Shown: positions 7,295 through 13,918, numbered from the stretch's first letter. The stretch is DNA of 18,616 bases from CBDUUP01 sp965370435 (GCA_965370435.1 CBDUUP010000038.1:1-18616), one strand, 5' to 3'. Notes: generated by a model from the letters alone, not told the origin. Program-made: numbers and translations.

Positions 7295-8077
7295 TTAGCG
7301 ATCGCCCTTGTTGTCCAGGTCTCCCAGGCCGCTGATGCTGCTGTCAACGCTGGGGTTTCCGTAGTAGTTGACGCTGCCCGCCCCGGAGATGTCTACTTCC
7401 AGAGATTCGGTCGCCCAGACGGTGGCCGAACCGGCCCCGGATAGGCTGACCTCGCAGGTCTCGCTTTCCAGGTCTCGGCCATCGTAACTGCCCAGGCCGC
7501 TCATGCTGACCACTTGATCGGTCACGGTTCCTGATACCTCGATGGAACCCGCTCCACTCAGGTCAACCCGCAAGGTTTCGGCGGTCAGGTCATTGACCTC
7601 AATGTCCCCGGCCCCGCTGATGTCAATCTCCAGGCTGCCAGTTTCCAGGCTGTCGAATTCGATGTTGCCCGCCCCGCTGATTTTGACTTCCAGGCTATCG
7701 GTGACCAGGTCTCCAATCTCGATGTCGGCCGCGCCAGAGATTGCTAGCTCGGTGAGGTCTTTGACCGTCAAAGTGTAGTGCACCGTTTCCGTGGTGATGA
7801 CGGAATAGTTCCTTTCCAGGCCAATGGAGAGTTTGCCGTTTCGAACCTCGGTTTCGATCAGTTCCATAACATTGTCTTCGGCTTCGATGGTCAGCGACTC
7901 TTCGTCGCCTTGGGTGATGGTCATCCGGCCCGCGAAGCTCAGGGAAACTCGATCGAAGCCGCTTACGTCGCGGTCTTCGGTGATCACATCGCCGGAGCCG
8001 CGGACGACTCGGAAGTTGCATCCGGTCAGCGCCAGGGCGGCGATCAAGATAAGGGGGATAAGTGTTCGCTTGTTCAT
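7295..8077 (-). CDS. Head-GIN-domain (DUF2807) lipoprotein with eight SGAG repeats
   Basis: A 260-residue exported lipoprotein. It starts with a lipoprotein signal: MNKR, a hydrophobic run, then lipobox LTGC with C20 as the lipidated residue. The first half is a beta-rich domain containing FDRVSLSFAGRMTITQG (41-57), typical of the putative auto-transporter adhesin head GIN domain. From residue 113 there are eight SG-[AL]-[GA] turns near 114, 134, 154, 174, 193, 213, 231 and 249, about every 20 residues. This is the signature of a right-handed beta-solenoid. Function in this family is unknown; surface adhesion is only a label. ATG 8077 has AGGAGC 8 bases upstream. A TATAAT box at 8115-8110 and a strong terminator make it its own unit, downstream of the ABC operon. 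Confidence 0.9.
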   Translation of the reverse strand: MNKRTLIPLILIAALALTGCNFRVVRGSGDVITEDRDVSGFDRVSLSFAGRMTITQGDEESLTIEAEDNVMELIETEVRNGKLSIGLERNYSVITTETVHYTLTVKDLTELAISGAADIEIGDLVTDSLEVKISGAGNIEFDSLETGSLEIDISGAGDIEVNDLTAETLRVDLSGAGSIEVSGTVTDQVVSMSGLGSYDGRDLESETCEVSLSGAGSATVWATESLEVDISGAGSVNYYGNPSVDSSISGLGDLDNKGDR

Positions 8078-8109
8078 ATTTTCTGCTCCTAAAATGTAAT
8101 TATTTGTTC

Positions 8110-8115
8110 ATTATA
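8110..8115 (-). promoter_or_regulatory. -10 box of the GIN lipoprotein gene
   Basis: TATAAT on the minus strand, 32 bases before the start codon and preceded by an overlapping TATACT. No convincing -35 is visible 16-18 bases upstream. Confidence 0.45.
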
Positions 8116-8182
8116 GTATACGTGGATTGGATGAAAAGGTTGTAGGTTTGTTTTTTGCCGTCAGCTTCCAAACAAATTTTTA

Positions 8183-9355
8183 CTACCCGCCTCGCATATG
8201 ATTCCGCTGGAACAACCACACCCCGGCGGCGAAATAGATCACCGTCAGGCCTGTCAAGGCGGTCAACTCATATGCCACCTCGCCTAATCCCGCGCCCAGG
8301 GAAAGCACCTTGTTCAGGGCCACTACCGCGTGGGTGGGCGGGAGGAAATCGTACAGGCTGATGGTCTGCCCGGCGATCTCGAAAAGCTCCACCTGGGGGA
8401 TGGGGAACATCATCCCAGAGAAGAACATGTACAATACCATAGGGAAATTCGCCAGCAGGAAAGCCTGGTTGACGCTGCGCGAGAAGGCGGCCACGACCAA
8501 CCCCGTGCCCATGATGGTCAGGATGGTCAACACGCCGATGAGGACCGCCACCCACAGCGGCCCCTGGCTGCGGAAACCCAGCGCGATAGCCGTCAAGTAG
8601 GAAAGCAGCAAGGCGATGATCCCGGTGGCCACCAGCGAGAGACTGATTCCGCCCAGCAGGTCGAATGAAGTCATGCGGGTGATCTGCAAGCGGCGCAGCG
8701 TCCCCGCTTCCACTTCTTGGGCCGCCATCATCGAAGCCATGAAGACCATCATCACCCCAGAGAAGACCAACAGCCCCGGCACATAGACCTCGAATTCGGT
8801 GCGGGCCGCCGAGTCGCCTAGGGGGATCTCGATCAGCCCTATGGGCCGCGTCTGCCCGGTGGCTTCGGTGACGTAGGCTTCCAATCCGGCCCCGGCCATC
8901 ACCGCGGCCACGGCATAGTATGGGTTGGTCAGGTCGCCGATGAAGGTGACCGCCGCGCCAGTAGGTTCTTCCCCCTGCGATGCGGCCAGGATGGCGCTGG
9001 AGAAGTCTGGGGGGATAATGACCAGCGCTGCCGCGTCCCGGTCTTTCAACTTGCGCTCGGCTTCGGCTCGGTCAGTTGCCAGGGTGATATTCAAAATGGG
9101 CTGGCCGTCGGCGTAGGTGACGGCTTTCATGGCCTCGATGAGATCCTCCCCGGCGGAGAGGGTGTATCCCCCGGCGGCCAGCGCCGGCACGTCTTGATTG
9201 ATAACCAGCACGCCGTAAGTTGTCGAACCGCCGCTGGGGAAGAAAAGAGAGTATAAGAATACGAAGAAGGGGGAGAGGAGCAGGGACAGGCTCAATCCCA
9301 AAGGGTCGCGGAGCTGCTCGCGCAGGCTCTTAGTGAATACGGTGAGGAGTTTCAT
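8183..9355 (-). CDS. ABC-2 type transporter permease
   Basis: A 390-residue membrane subunit of an ABC exporter. One N-terminal membrane segment (about 20-40) is followed by a large extracytoplasmic domain (about 45-185). Five to six C-terminal segments then lie near 192-212, 235-260, 268-290, 298-318 and 362-383. The conserved ABC-2 cytoplasmic signature EVEAGTLRRL is at 214-223. The layout matches the YhhJ/NatB-like ABC-2 permeases that export drugs, lipids or sodium; the substrate is unknown. Its ATG overlaps the ATPase stop in an ATGA junction (9355-9352), with GGAGG 8 bases before the start, so the pair is translationally coupled. A homodimer is expected because only one permease gene is present. 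Confidence 0.92.
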   Translation of the reverse strand: MKLLTVFTKSLREQLRDPLGLSLSLLLSPFFVFLYSLFFPSGGSTTYGVLVINQDVPALAAGGYTLSAGEDLIEAMKAVTYADGQPILNITLATDRAEAERKLKDRDAAALVIIPPDFSSAILAASQGEEPTGAAVTFIGDLTNPYYAVAAVMAGAGLEAYVTEATGQTRPIGLIEIPLGDSAARTEFEVYVPGLLVFSGVMMVFMASMMAAQEVEAGTLRRLQITRMTSFDLLGGISLSLVATGIIALLLSYLTAIALGFRSQGPLWVAVLIGVLTILTIMGTGLVVAAFSRSVNQAFLLANFPMVLYMFFSGMMFPIPQVELFEIAGQTISLYDFLPPTHAVVALNKVLSLGAGLGEVAYELTALTGLTVIYFAAGVWLFQRNHMRGG

Positions 9356-10293
9356 TCCCGCAGCCTCCGCCCGGTCAGTTGGATGAAAACGTCTTCCAGG
9401 GTGTTCTCCCGCAGGCGCGCCTCGCCGGGCTGCAAGTCCGCCTGGGTGAGCGCTTCCACGATGGCTGGCAAAATTGCCACAATGTTCAGGGCGCGTGTCA
9501 CCAGTGTATCCCCGACCATGCCTACGGTGAGTCTATCCGCCAGATGCGCCAGGGCTTGGCGGGCTTGACCCTCCTCGGGGCGGCCCAGAGCGATCTCCAA
9601 TACGTCCCCCTCGCCCACCCGCTTTTTGAGCGCCTCCGGCGTGTCGAGCGTCAGCAGTTGGCCGTGGTCGAGGATGGCGACCCGGTCAGAGACCCGGTCG
9701 GCTTCGTCCATGTTGTGGGTGGTGAGGATGACGGTCTTGTCCCGTGCTAGAGATTTGACGTACTCGCGCACCAGTACCCGGCTCTGCGGGTCCAGCCCGG
9801 CTTCCGGCTCGTCCAGCACAACAATGTCCGGGTCGTGGACCAGGGCCATCAGCAGGTTCAGCCGCCGCTGCATCCCGCCGGAGAGTTTGTGAGCTTGCAC
9901 GTCCCGCTTTTCAGTCAGGTCGAGGGTTTCCAACAGCCTATCGCCCCGCTGGCGCGCTTCCCGTCCGGCCATGCCATACATCTGGCCGATGAACTGAAGC
10001 TGCTCGATGCAAGTAAGAGTCTTCCACAGGACGATGTCTTGCGGGCAGACGCCCACCCGTGCCCGCACCTCGGCGTCCCCGCCGGTGATGGGCGCGCCGT
10101 CCACCCGAACCTGTCCGGCGTCCGGCTTGAGCAGGCCGCACATCAGGTTGATAGAGGTGGTCTTCCCCGCCCCGTTTGGCCCCAATAAGCCCAACACCTC
10201 GCCTTCGTAAATTTCCAGGCTGAGATCATCTACTGCTGCCAGATCGCCGTAGCGTTTGGTGAGGCCCTCGACCTGTAAGACTACTTTTGGCAT
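9352..10293 (-). CDS. ABC transporter ATP-binding protein
   Basis: The 313-residue ATPase that powers the coupled permease. Walker A GPNGAGKTT is at residues 38-46 (G38-T46), the Q-loop glutamine is Q85 in VCPQD, the signature LSGGM is at 137-141, Walker B IVVLDEP is at 157-163 and the switch histidine is H193 in TTHNMDEA. The D-loop region reads EPEAGLDP, with Glu where most relatives have Thr. A C-terminal extension of about 90 residues (about 225-313), ending LEDVFIQLTGRRLRE, is typical of the DrrA/CcmA-like multidrug and lipid exporters. ATG 10293 has AAAGG about 9 bases upstream. The gene lies 64 bases after the GNAT gene, on the same strand. Confidence 0.95.
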   Translation of the reverse strand: MPKVVLQVEGLTKRYGDLAAVDDLSLEIYEGEVLGLLGPNGAGKTTSINLMCGLLKPDAGQVRVDGAPITGGDAEVRARVGVCPQDIVLWKTLTCIEQLQFIGQMYGMAGREARQRGDRLLETLDLTEKRDVQAHKLSGGMQRRLNLLMALVHDPDIVVLDEPEAGLDPQSRVLVREYVKSLARDKTVILTTHNMDEADRVSDRVAILDHGQLLTLDTPEALKKRVGEGDVLEIALGRPEEGQARQALAHLADRLTVGMVGDTLVTRALNIVAILPAIVEALTQADLQPGEARLRENTLEDVFIQLTGRRLRE

Positions 10294-10357
10294 TGCATTG
10301 ACCTTTTTAGAACACGGGTCTTACGTTACTTCCTGCTGAACTCGTTTACGCTCTTCA

Positions 10358-10795
10358 TTATAGAACCAATGTGACAAAAAAACCGTTGATTTCCTGACCT
10401 TTCGGATAGGTCTTCGCCGGGCACAACCCAAATCCCAGCGCGCGCCACATGAGAATGGCCTCGGTCTTATCCTCCGAACTCCAGGCGCGCAATTGGTGAG
10501 CGCCTTTATTCCGTGCCCGTTCCGCGGCCAGTTCAACCAGCTTGGCAGCGACGCCTCGCCGCCGGTATTCCGGCAATACCTCGATAATGTCCACGTAACC
10601 CTCGCAGGCATCCTCCAGGGGAGGGGGCAGCGCACGCCAGTAAACCGAGATCAACCCGACCGACAACCCCTCAAGGGATGCCACCAGGGAAAACCCTTCG
10701 GTAAGGTGCATGTGGCGGGCTGCGATCTCACCCCATTCACTCCTTATCCGGTTTTTCAGCCTCTGGTCTGCTTCTTGGTACAGGATGGGTTTCAA
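10358..10795 (-). CDS. GNAT-family N-acetyltransferase
   Basis: A 145-residue acetyl-CoA-dependent acyltransferase. Motif A is visible as VDIIEVLPEYRRRGVAAKL (68-86), with the pyrophosphate-binding RRRGVA at 78-83. Motif B includes MWRALGF. The start is TTG at 10795, supported by AGAGG about 6 bases upstream; no ATG fits the conserved N-terminus. The preceding 100 bases are strikingly AT-rich. The target (antibiotic, amine, protein N-terminus) cannot be inferred. Co-directional with the ABC exporter 64 bases downstream, it may be co-transcribed and could be linked to resistance, but that is speculation. Confidence 0.88.
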   Translation of the reverse strand: MKPILYQEADQRLKNRIRSEWGEIAARHMHLTEGFSLVASLEGLSVGLISVYWRALPPPLEDACEGYVDIIEVLPEYRRRGVAAKLVELAAERARNKGAHQLRAWSSEDKTEAILMWRALGFGLCPAKTYPKGQEINGFFVTLVL

Positions 10796-10835
10796 TTGCG
10801 CCTCTTGAATTGCGGGGTCAATTCCAAATTAATGA

Positions 10836-10864
10836 TTGACATGTATAATATAATGCAATATAAA
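10836..10864 (+). promoter_or_regulatory. Possible antisense promoter in an AT-rich gap
   Basis: TTGACA (10836-10841) and TATAAA (10859-10864) are spaced by exactly 17 bases. They point right, against the hydrolase and GNAT genes at 10899-11989. The gap (10796-10898) is among the most AT-rich stretches here, so a chance match is possible, but the -35 is perfect. No plus-strand gene follows; a transcript would be antisense. Confidence 0.35.
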
Positions 10865-10898
10865 TAAATAATACATAATATTTTGTATTTCATCTACC

Positions 10899-11558
10899 TC
10901 ATTTCTCCTCCCAGATGCCCCTTATCCAGGGAACCGCGCCCTGCAAAGCGGGGAAAAATCCCCCTGCGTCGTAATGGGTCACCTCATCCAACAGGACGTA
11001 CTCAATCGCCGCCCCCTTCCCCTTCAGTTGAGCGACAACCTCATCCGTCTGCGCTAAGGGAACCACATCATCCACGCGGCTGTGGATGACGTAGAGGGGG
11101 ATATCCCAGTCCGTCTCTGCCGAATCGGGTTGCGGCCGTCCGGCCAGGATGACGGCTGCGCTAAACTGGTCTTGATTCCGGGCTGCTAGATACCAGGTCC
11201 CCATCCCGCCCAGGCTGTAGCCAGTTAGGACTGTTTTATCAGCGTCAAGGTTGTATTGCTCTTGAAGATAATCCAGCAGGGCCAGAACTTCGGCTTCGCT
11301 CTCCGGGTTGGCCCATTGGCCGTGCTGGCAGTCGGGAGCGGCGATGATAGCCCCCAACTCCCGCAAGGCCGGCTCAATCAGCCCTTCCAGGACCCCCCTT
11401 CCATAGAACGGCGTCACCATCCCGCCCCAGTGCAGCGCCAGGATGAGCGGAGTCGCCGCCTCGCCGGTGTACCCCTCGGGGATGGCGATGGTGTATCGTT
11501 GATCGCGTTGGGCGAATACTTGCTGGTGGAGGCCGGGTGTTAATTCTAGACTTGTCAT
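10899..11558 (-). CDS. Alpha/beta hydrolase (dienelactone hydrolase / esterase-like)
   Basis: A 219-residue alpha/beta hydrolase without a signal peptide. The nucleophile is S115 in GYSLGGMG, the acid is D163 or D164 in SRVDDVVP and the base is H195 in VTHYDAGGF. An oxyanion-type LALHWGG is at 40-46. The arrangement recalls carboxylesterase/phospholipase and PHB-depolymerase-like esterases; the substrate is unknown. The frame runs 25 codons further upstream, but the ATG at 11558 is preferred: it forms an ATGA overlap with the GNAT stop, has GGAGAG 6 bases upstream, and the fold begins just after it. Co-translation with the GNAT gene suggests joint action on a small molecule, which is inference. 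Confidence 0.88.
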   Translation of the reverse strand: MTSLELTPGLHQQVFAQRDQRYTIAIPEGYTGEAATPLILALHWGGMVTPFYGRGVLEGLIEPALRELGAIIAAPDCQHGQWANPESEAEVLALLDYLQEQYNLDADKTVLTGYSLGGMGTWYLAARNQDQFSAAVILAGRPQPDSAETDWDIPLYVIHSRVDDVVPLAQTDEVVAQLKGKGAAIEYVLLDEVTHYDAGGFFPALQGAVPWIRGIWEEK

Positions 11559-11989
11559 GGGTTCTCTCCAATCAATTTGCGAAAGAAAATCTCCCCAACT
11601 CCGCCCTCGTTGATTCCAGCGATCATCCCGCACTCCTCGAAACCCGCCTGCCGGTGCCAGGCTTGCGGCTCTGGTTCGTTAGCCTGGGAAGAGCTGTAAA
11701 GCGCGGTGTGGCCTCCCTCTCGCAGATACCCTTCCGTGAAATGCAATAGGGCCTTGCCCACGCCCCGGCGATGGTACGCCTCTAATACCCAGATCAGAGC
11801 GATGTAGGGCGTTATGGACCAGAGATACTCCAGGCGCAGGTACCCGGCCAGCTCCCCACTGAGTTCGGCCACGATCACTTCCTTCAAGTCTATCTTACGC
11901 CGGATGACTTCCTCAGGGATATACCCATCCTGCCCTGCGAAGCGCAGGTCATCCAGGGCGGCGAAGCGGACTTTGATCTCATGGGTCAT
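11555..11989 (-). CDS. GNAT-family N-acetyltransferase
   Basis: A 144-residue acyltransferase, the first gene of a two-gene unit with the alpha/beta hydrolase (4-base ATGA overlap). Motif A is IWVLEAYHRRGVGKALLHF (66-84), with the CoA-binding RRGVGKA at 74-80. The later AWHRQAGFEECG is the usual GNAT strand and helix near the C-terminus. Substrate unknown. ATG 11989 lacks a strong ribosome binding site (AAACG precedes it). It is divergent from pfkA across a 217-base gap. It is not a duplicate of the other GNAT nearby: the two share only the generic motif. Confidence 0.86.
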   Translation of the reverse strand: MTHEIKVRFAALDDLRFAGQDGYIPEEVIRRKIDLKEVIVAELSGELAGYLRLEYLWSITPYIALIWVLEAYHRRGVGKALLHFTEGYLREGGHTALYSSSQANEPEPQAWHRQAGFEECGMIAGINEGGVGEIFFRKLIGENP

Positions 11990-12072
11990 CGTTTTCTATT
12001 CTGGAAGCGAATCAGTATGATTGGTCAACTTCCCCAGTTTAGCACAGGTCGCCGCCGCAGGATAGTCTGGCG

Positions 12073-12101
12073 TTGCATTATCAGTCCATTTACACTATAC
12101 T
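12073..12101 (+). promoter_or_regulatory. pfkA promoter
   Basis: TTGCAT (12073-12078) and TATACT (12096-12101) with a 17-base spacer match the sigma-70 consensus closely. Transcription would start near 12108, leaving a leader of about 100 bases. The leader contains a GATGAGAA/TTCTCATC inverted repeat. A second, weaker pair, TTGACT-16-TAGTGT, occurs at 12125-12152. Confidence 0.55.
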
Positions 12102-12206
12102 GAGTTCACGGCTATTGGATAACGTTGACTTGATGAGAATCAAACATAGTGTTTTTCAACGCTTTCATCTTTCTCATCGTTTCAGTGATAATGTATGGAG
12201 TAACCT

Positions 12207-13319
12207 ATGAAAAGGATTGGCATACTCACCGGGGGAGGCGACGCACCCGGCCTGAACGCGGTGATCCGGGCGGTGGTGAAGACCGCCCTCAACCAATACG
12301 ATTGCGAGGTGTTGGGCATCCGGGATGGATACGAAGGCCTTTTGAACCCCGACGGCGTGTTCAATCTGACTTCCGAGACCGTGCGCGGCATCCTGCCCCA
12401 GGGCGGCACCATCCTGGGCGCTGCCAGCCGGGGCAACCCCTTCGCCCGAAAAGTGGAGCGGGACGGCGAGACCGTGATTGAGGATGTCTCCGATGAGGTG
12501 GTGGCGCGCATTGGGGAGTTAGAGTTGGATGCCTTGATCGCCGTTGGCGGAGACGGTTCGCTGCGTATTGCCACCGAGTTGTTCGACAAGGGAGCGCCGG
12601 TGATAGGTGTGCCCAAGACCATTGACAATGACGTGGGCGGCACCGAAGTGACCTTTGGGTTCGACACCGCCCTGAACACCGCCATGGAAGCCATAGACCG
12701 TCTGCACACCACCGCCGAGTCCCACCACCGGGTGATGATTTTGGAGCTGATGGGCCGCGATGCCGGGTTCATCGCCTTGCATGCCGGGGTGGCCGGGGGC
12801 GCAGACGTGATCCTGCTTCCGGAGATACCCTTTTATTTTGAGGCCATCTGCCGCAAAGTGACCAGTCGCAAAGAGACCGGACGATATTTCAGCATTGTCG
12901 CGGTCTCTGAAGGCGCCCATCCCATCGGGGAGCAGCAAATCTTCCGGCGAGCGGGGGATGAACTCTTCGTCGCCCGGTTAGGCGGTATCGGCCATACTGT
13001 GGGCAAGTTCATCGAGAGCGTTTGCCAGTCCGAGACCCGGGTGACCGTTCTGGGGCATTTGCAGCGAGGCGGAACTCCCACTGCCTTTGACCGCTGGCTG
13101 GCGACCCGTTATGGCGCCGCGGCGGTGCGTCTGGCGGCCGGGAAAGGCTTTGGCCGCATGGTCTCCCTGTGGAACGCCCAAATAACCGACGTGGATATGA
13201 AAGAAGCCCTGGCAATCCCCAAACGGGTGGACGCGAACGGCGACGCAGTCCAGACCGCCCGCGGGCTGGGCATTGTCTTTGGGGATGAGGGGGAGGGAGA
13301 TGAGCAACAGTCCCCTTAA
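12207..13319 (+). CDS. pfkA: 6-phosphofructokinase, mixed-motif (group III-like)
   Basis: A 370-residue glycolytic kinase that phosphorylates fructose 6-phosphate in the cytoplasm. GGGDAPGLN is at 9-17, the phosphoryl-donor loop VGGDGS at 113-118, the catalytic PKTIDND at 136-142, MGRDAG at 182-187 and the sugar-phosphate motif GHLQRGG at 283-289. The donor loop has Gly (GGDGS), as in ATP-dependent enzymes. The catalytic loop has PKTIDND with Lys, as in pyrophosphate-dependent ones, where E. coli has PGTIDND. This mixture marks the 'mixed-substrate', mostly ATP-using group III enzymes (actinobacterial type). ATG 12207 has GGAG about 7 bases upstream and a good promoter at 12073. The stop codon abuts a hairpin at 13318-13351. 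Confidence 0.93.
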   Translation: MKRIGILTGGGDAPGLNAVIRAVVKTALNQYDCEVLGIRDGYEGLLNPDGVFNLTSETVRGILPQGGTILGAASRGNPFARKVERDGETVIEDVSDEVVARIGELELDALIAVGGDGSLRIATELFDKGAPVIGVPKTIDNDVGGTEVTFGFDTALNTAMEAIDRLHTTAESHHRVMILELMGRDAGFIALHAGVAGGADVILLPEIPFYFEAICRKVTSRKETGRYFSIVAVSEGAHPIGEQQIFRRAGDELFVARLGGIGHTVGKFIESVCQSETRVTVLGHLQRGGTPTAFDRWLATRYGAAAVRLAAGKGFGRMVSLWNAQITDVDMKEALAIPKRVDANGDAVQTARGLGIVFGDEGEGDEQQSP

Positions 13320-13351
13320 AACAGATAGCCCCGAAATCGGGGCTGATCTGT
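13318..13351 (-). terminator. Hairpin terminator, possibly bidirectional, between pfkA and the minus-strand micro-ORF
   Basis: AGCCCCGA (13327-13334) and TCGGGGCT (13337-13344) form a GC-rich stem, extended by ACAGAT/ATCTGT with one bulged base. On the minus strand the stem is followed by TTTT, as in an intrinsic terminator. On the plus strand it lies directly after the pfkA stop but has no T tract. Confidence 0.65.
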
Positions 13352-13399
13352 GCGCTGTGGCATCTTCTTACTTTTCAGCAAGGAGGGATGCCACAGCGC
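13352..13399. other. Perfect 13-bp hairpin spanning the end of the micro-ORF
   Basis: GCGCTGTGGCATC (13352-13364) and GATGCCACAGCGC (13387-13399) are exact inverted copies with a 22-base loop. In minus-strand RNA the 5' arm is inside the 18-codon ORF and the 3' arm lies past its stop, so the stop codon is in the loop. The loop also contains CCUCCUU (13386-13380), exactly complementary to the ORF's own Shine-Dalgarno. Confidence 0.75.
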
Positions 13400-13424
13400 T
13401 CAACTTGGTACTATCACTACACAT
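13368..13424 (-). CDS. Candidate 18-residue micropeptide, unknown function
   Basis: The minus-strand frame encodes MCSDSTKLSAVASLLAEK and ends in TAA. I call it because every element of a gene is present and in order. A TTGACA-17-GATACT promoter lies at 13528-13500. The Shine-Dalgarno AAAGGAGGTG (13440-13431) has an 8-base gap to the ATG. A strong hairpin at the stop and a T-tailed terminator at 13351-13318 follow. The transcript would be about 175 bases. I recognise no family. The peptide has a polar, Ser-rich N-terminus with one Cys and an amphipathic Leu/Ala tail. It could be a leader peptide, a regulatory micropeptide, or the coding part of a dual-function small RNA. Longer plus-strand frames over the same bases lack such signals. 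Confidence 0.5.
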   Translation of the reverse strand: MCSDSTKLSAVASLLAEK

Positions 13425-13499
13425 GGGCACCACCTCCTTTATATTGGGATAGATATTTTGGGGATAATCTGCCAAAGGTTGACCAATTATCGCAAACAA

Positions 13500-13528
13500 A
13501 GTATCGCACAAAATAAGCGCGCTGTCAA
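13500..13528 (-). promoter_or_regulatory. Promoter of the minus-strand micro-ORF
   Basis: On the minus strand TTGACA (13528-13523) and GATACT (13505-13500) are separated by exactly 17 bases. An A/T-rich stretch upstream (13545-13572) could act as an UP element. The predicted start near 13493 gives a leader of about 69 bases. Confidence 0.6.
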
Positions 13529-13572
13529 TCCCTAATATATGACCAATTCCATCTTATTTTTAGTTTACACGC

Positions 13573-13665
13573 AACCTCCCGCAGGTTTGTCCGATATAAC
13601 CCAATTAGAATACTACGCCTCCAAATTCACTACGTTCACCCTCAAGGAGTAACCTGCGGGAGGTT
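13573..13665. repeat. Inverted-repeat element B (MITE-like), 15-bp perfect termini
   Basis: AACCTCCCGCAGGTT (13573-13587) and AACCTGCGGGAGGTT (13651-13665) are exact inverted copies, 63 bases apart. Each arm is itself a mini-hairpin: an AACCT/AGGTT stem with the loop CCCGC or GCGGG, and the two loops are complementary. I see no coding capacity between them. Confidence 0.8.
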
Positions 13666-13724
13666 CTCCAGGACAGCGCTTGCCGGTTCACATTATTGAA
13701 GTTGGATTTCAGTTTTGGGATACT

Positions 13725-13860
13725 CAGCGACTAAAGTCGCATCAACAACTACGAATCCGCCCCTTCGGGCTGAGCCTCAGGACGAAGCCTTCGGCAGACT
13801 GAAACCGCTTTTAGTCGGCGAAGGCCGACTTTGCAAATGTTCGTGCGACTTTAGTCGCTG
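13725..13860. repeat. Inverted-repeat element C (MITE-like), 17-bp perfect termini
   Basis: CAGCGACTAAAGTCGCA (13725-13741) and TGCGACTTTAGTCGCTG (13844-13860) are exact inverted copies, and each is internally palindromic (GCGACT/AGTCGC). The interior holds CTGAG/CTCAG within CTTCG/CGAAG (about 13774-13789) and AGTCGGC-GAAG-GCCGACT (13813-13830). With no transposase or gene inside, it looks like a non-autonomous repeat. Confidence 0.8.
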
Positions 13861-13918
13861 TGTCGCGCCAAATTCCCCCCAAACTAAAATACACTCCATT
13901 ATGATTATGGAAGTTAGT

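Noticed and set aside
7039..7347. 103-codon N-terminal extension of the alpha/beta hydrolase
   Set aside because: It crosses a terminator, a palindromic repeat and the end of the lipoprotein gene; ATG 7038 has a strong GGAGG.
12149..12481. 110-codon plus-strand frame with hydrophobic start over the pfkA 5' end
   Set aside because: Out of frame with pfkA, becomes Arg/Pro-rich noise after the first 20 residues and has no ribosome binding site.
13350..13535. Plus-strand frames of 61 codons (13350-13535) and 42 codons (13388-13516)
   Set aside because: The first has no ribosome binding site. The second has AAGGAGG immediately against the ATG with no spacing and a Trp/Tyr-heavy translation. Both are antisense to the better supported minus-strand micro-gene.
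13573..13860. CRISPR array
   Set aside because: The repeats are inverted pairs, not regularly spaced direct repeats, and there are no cas genes.
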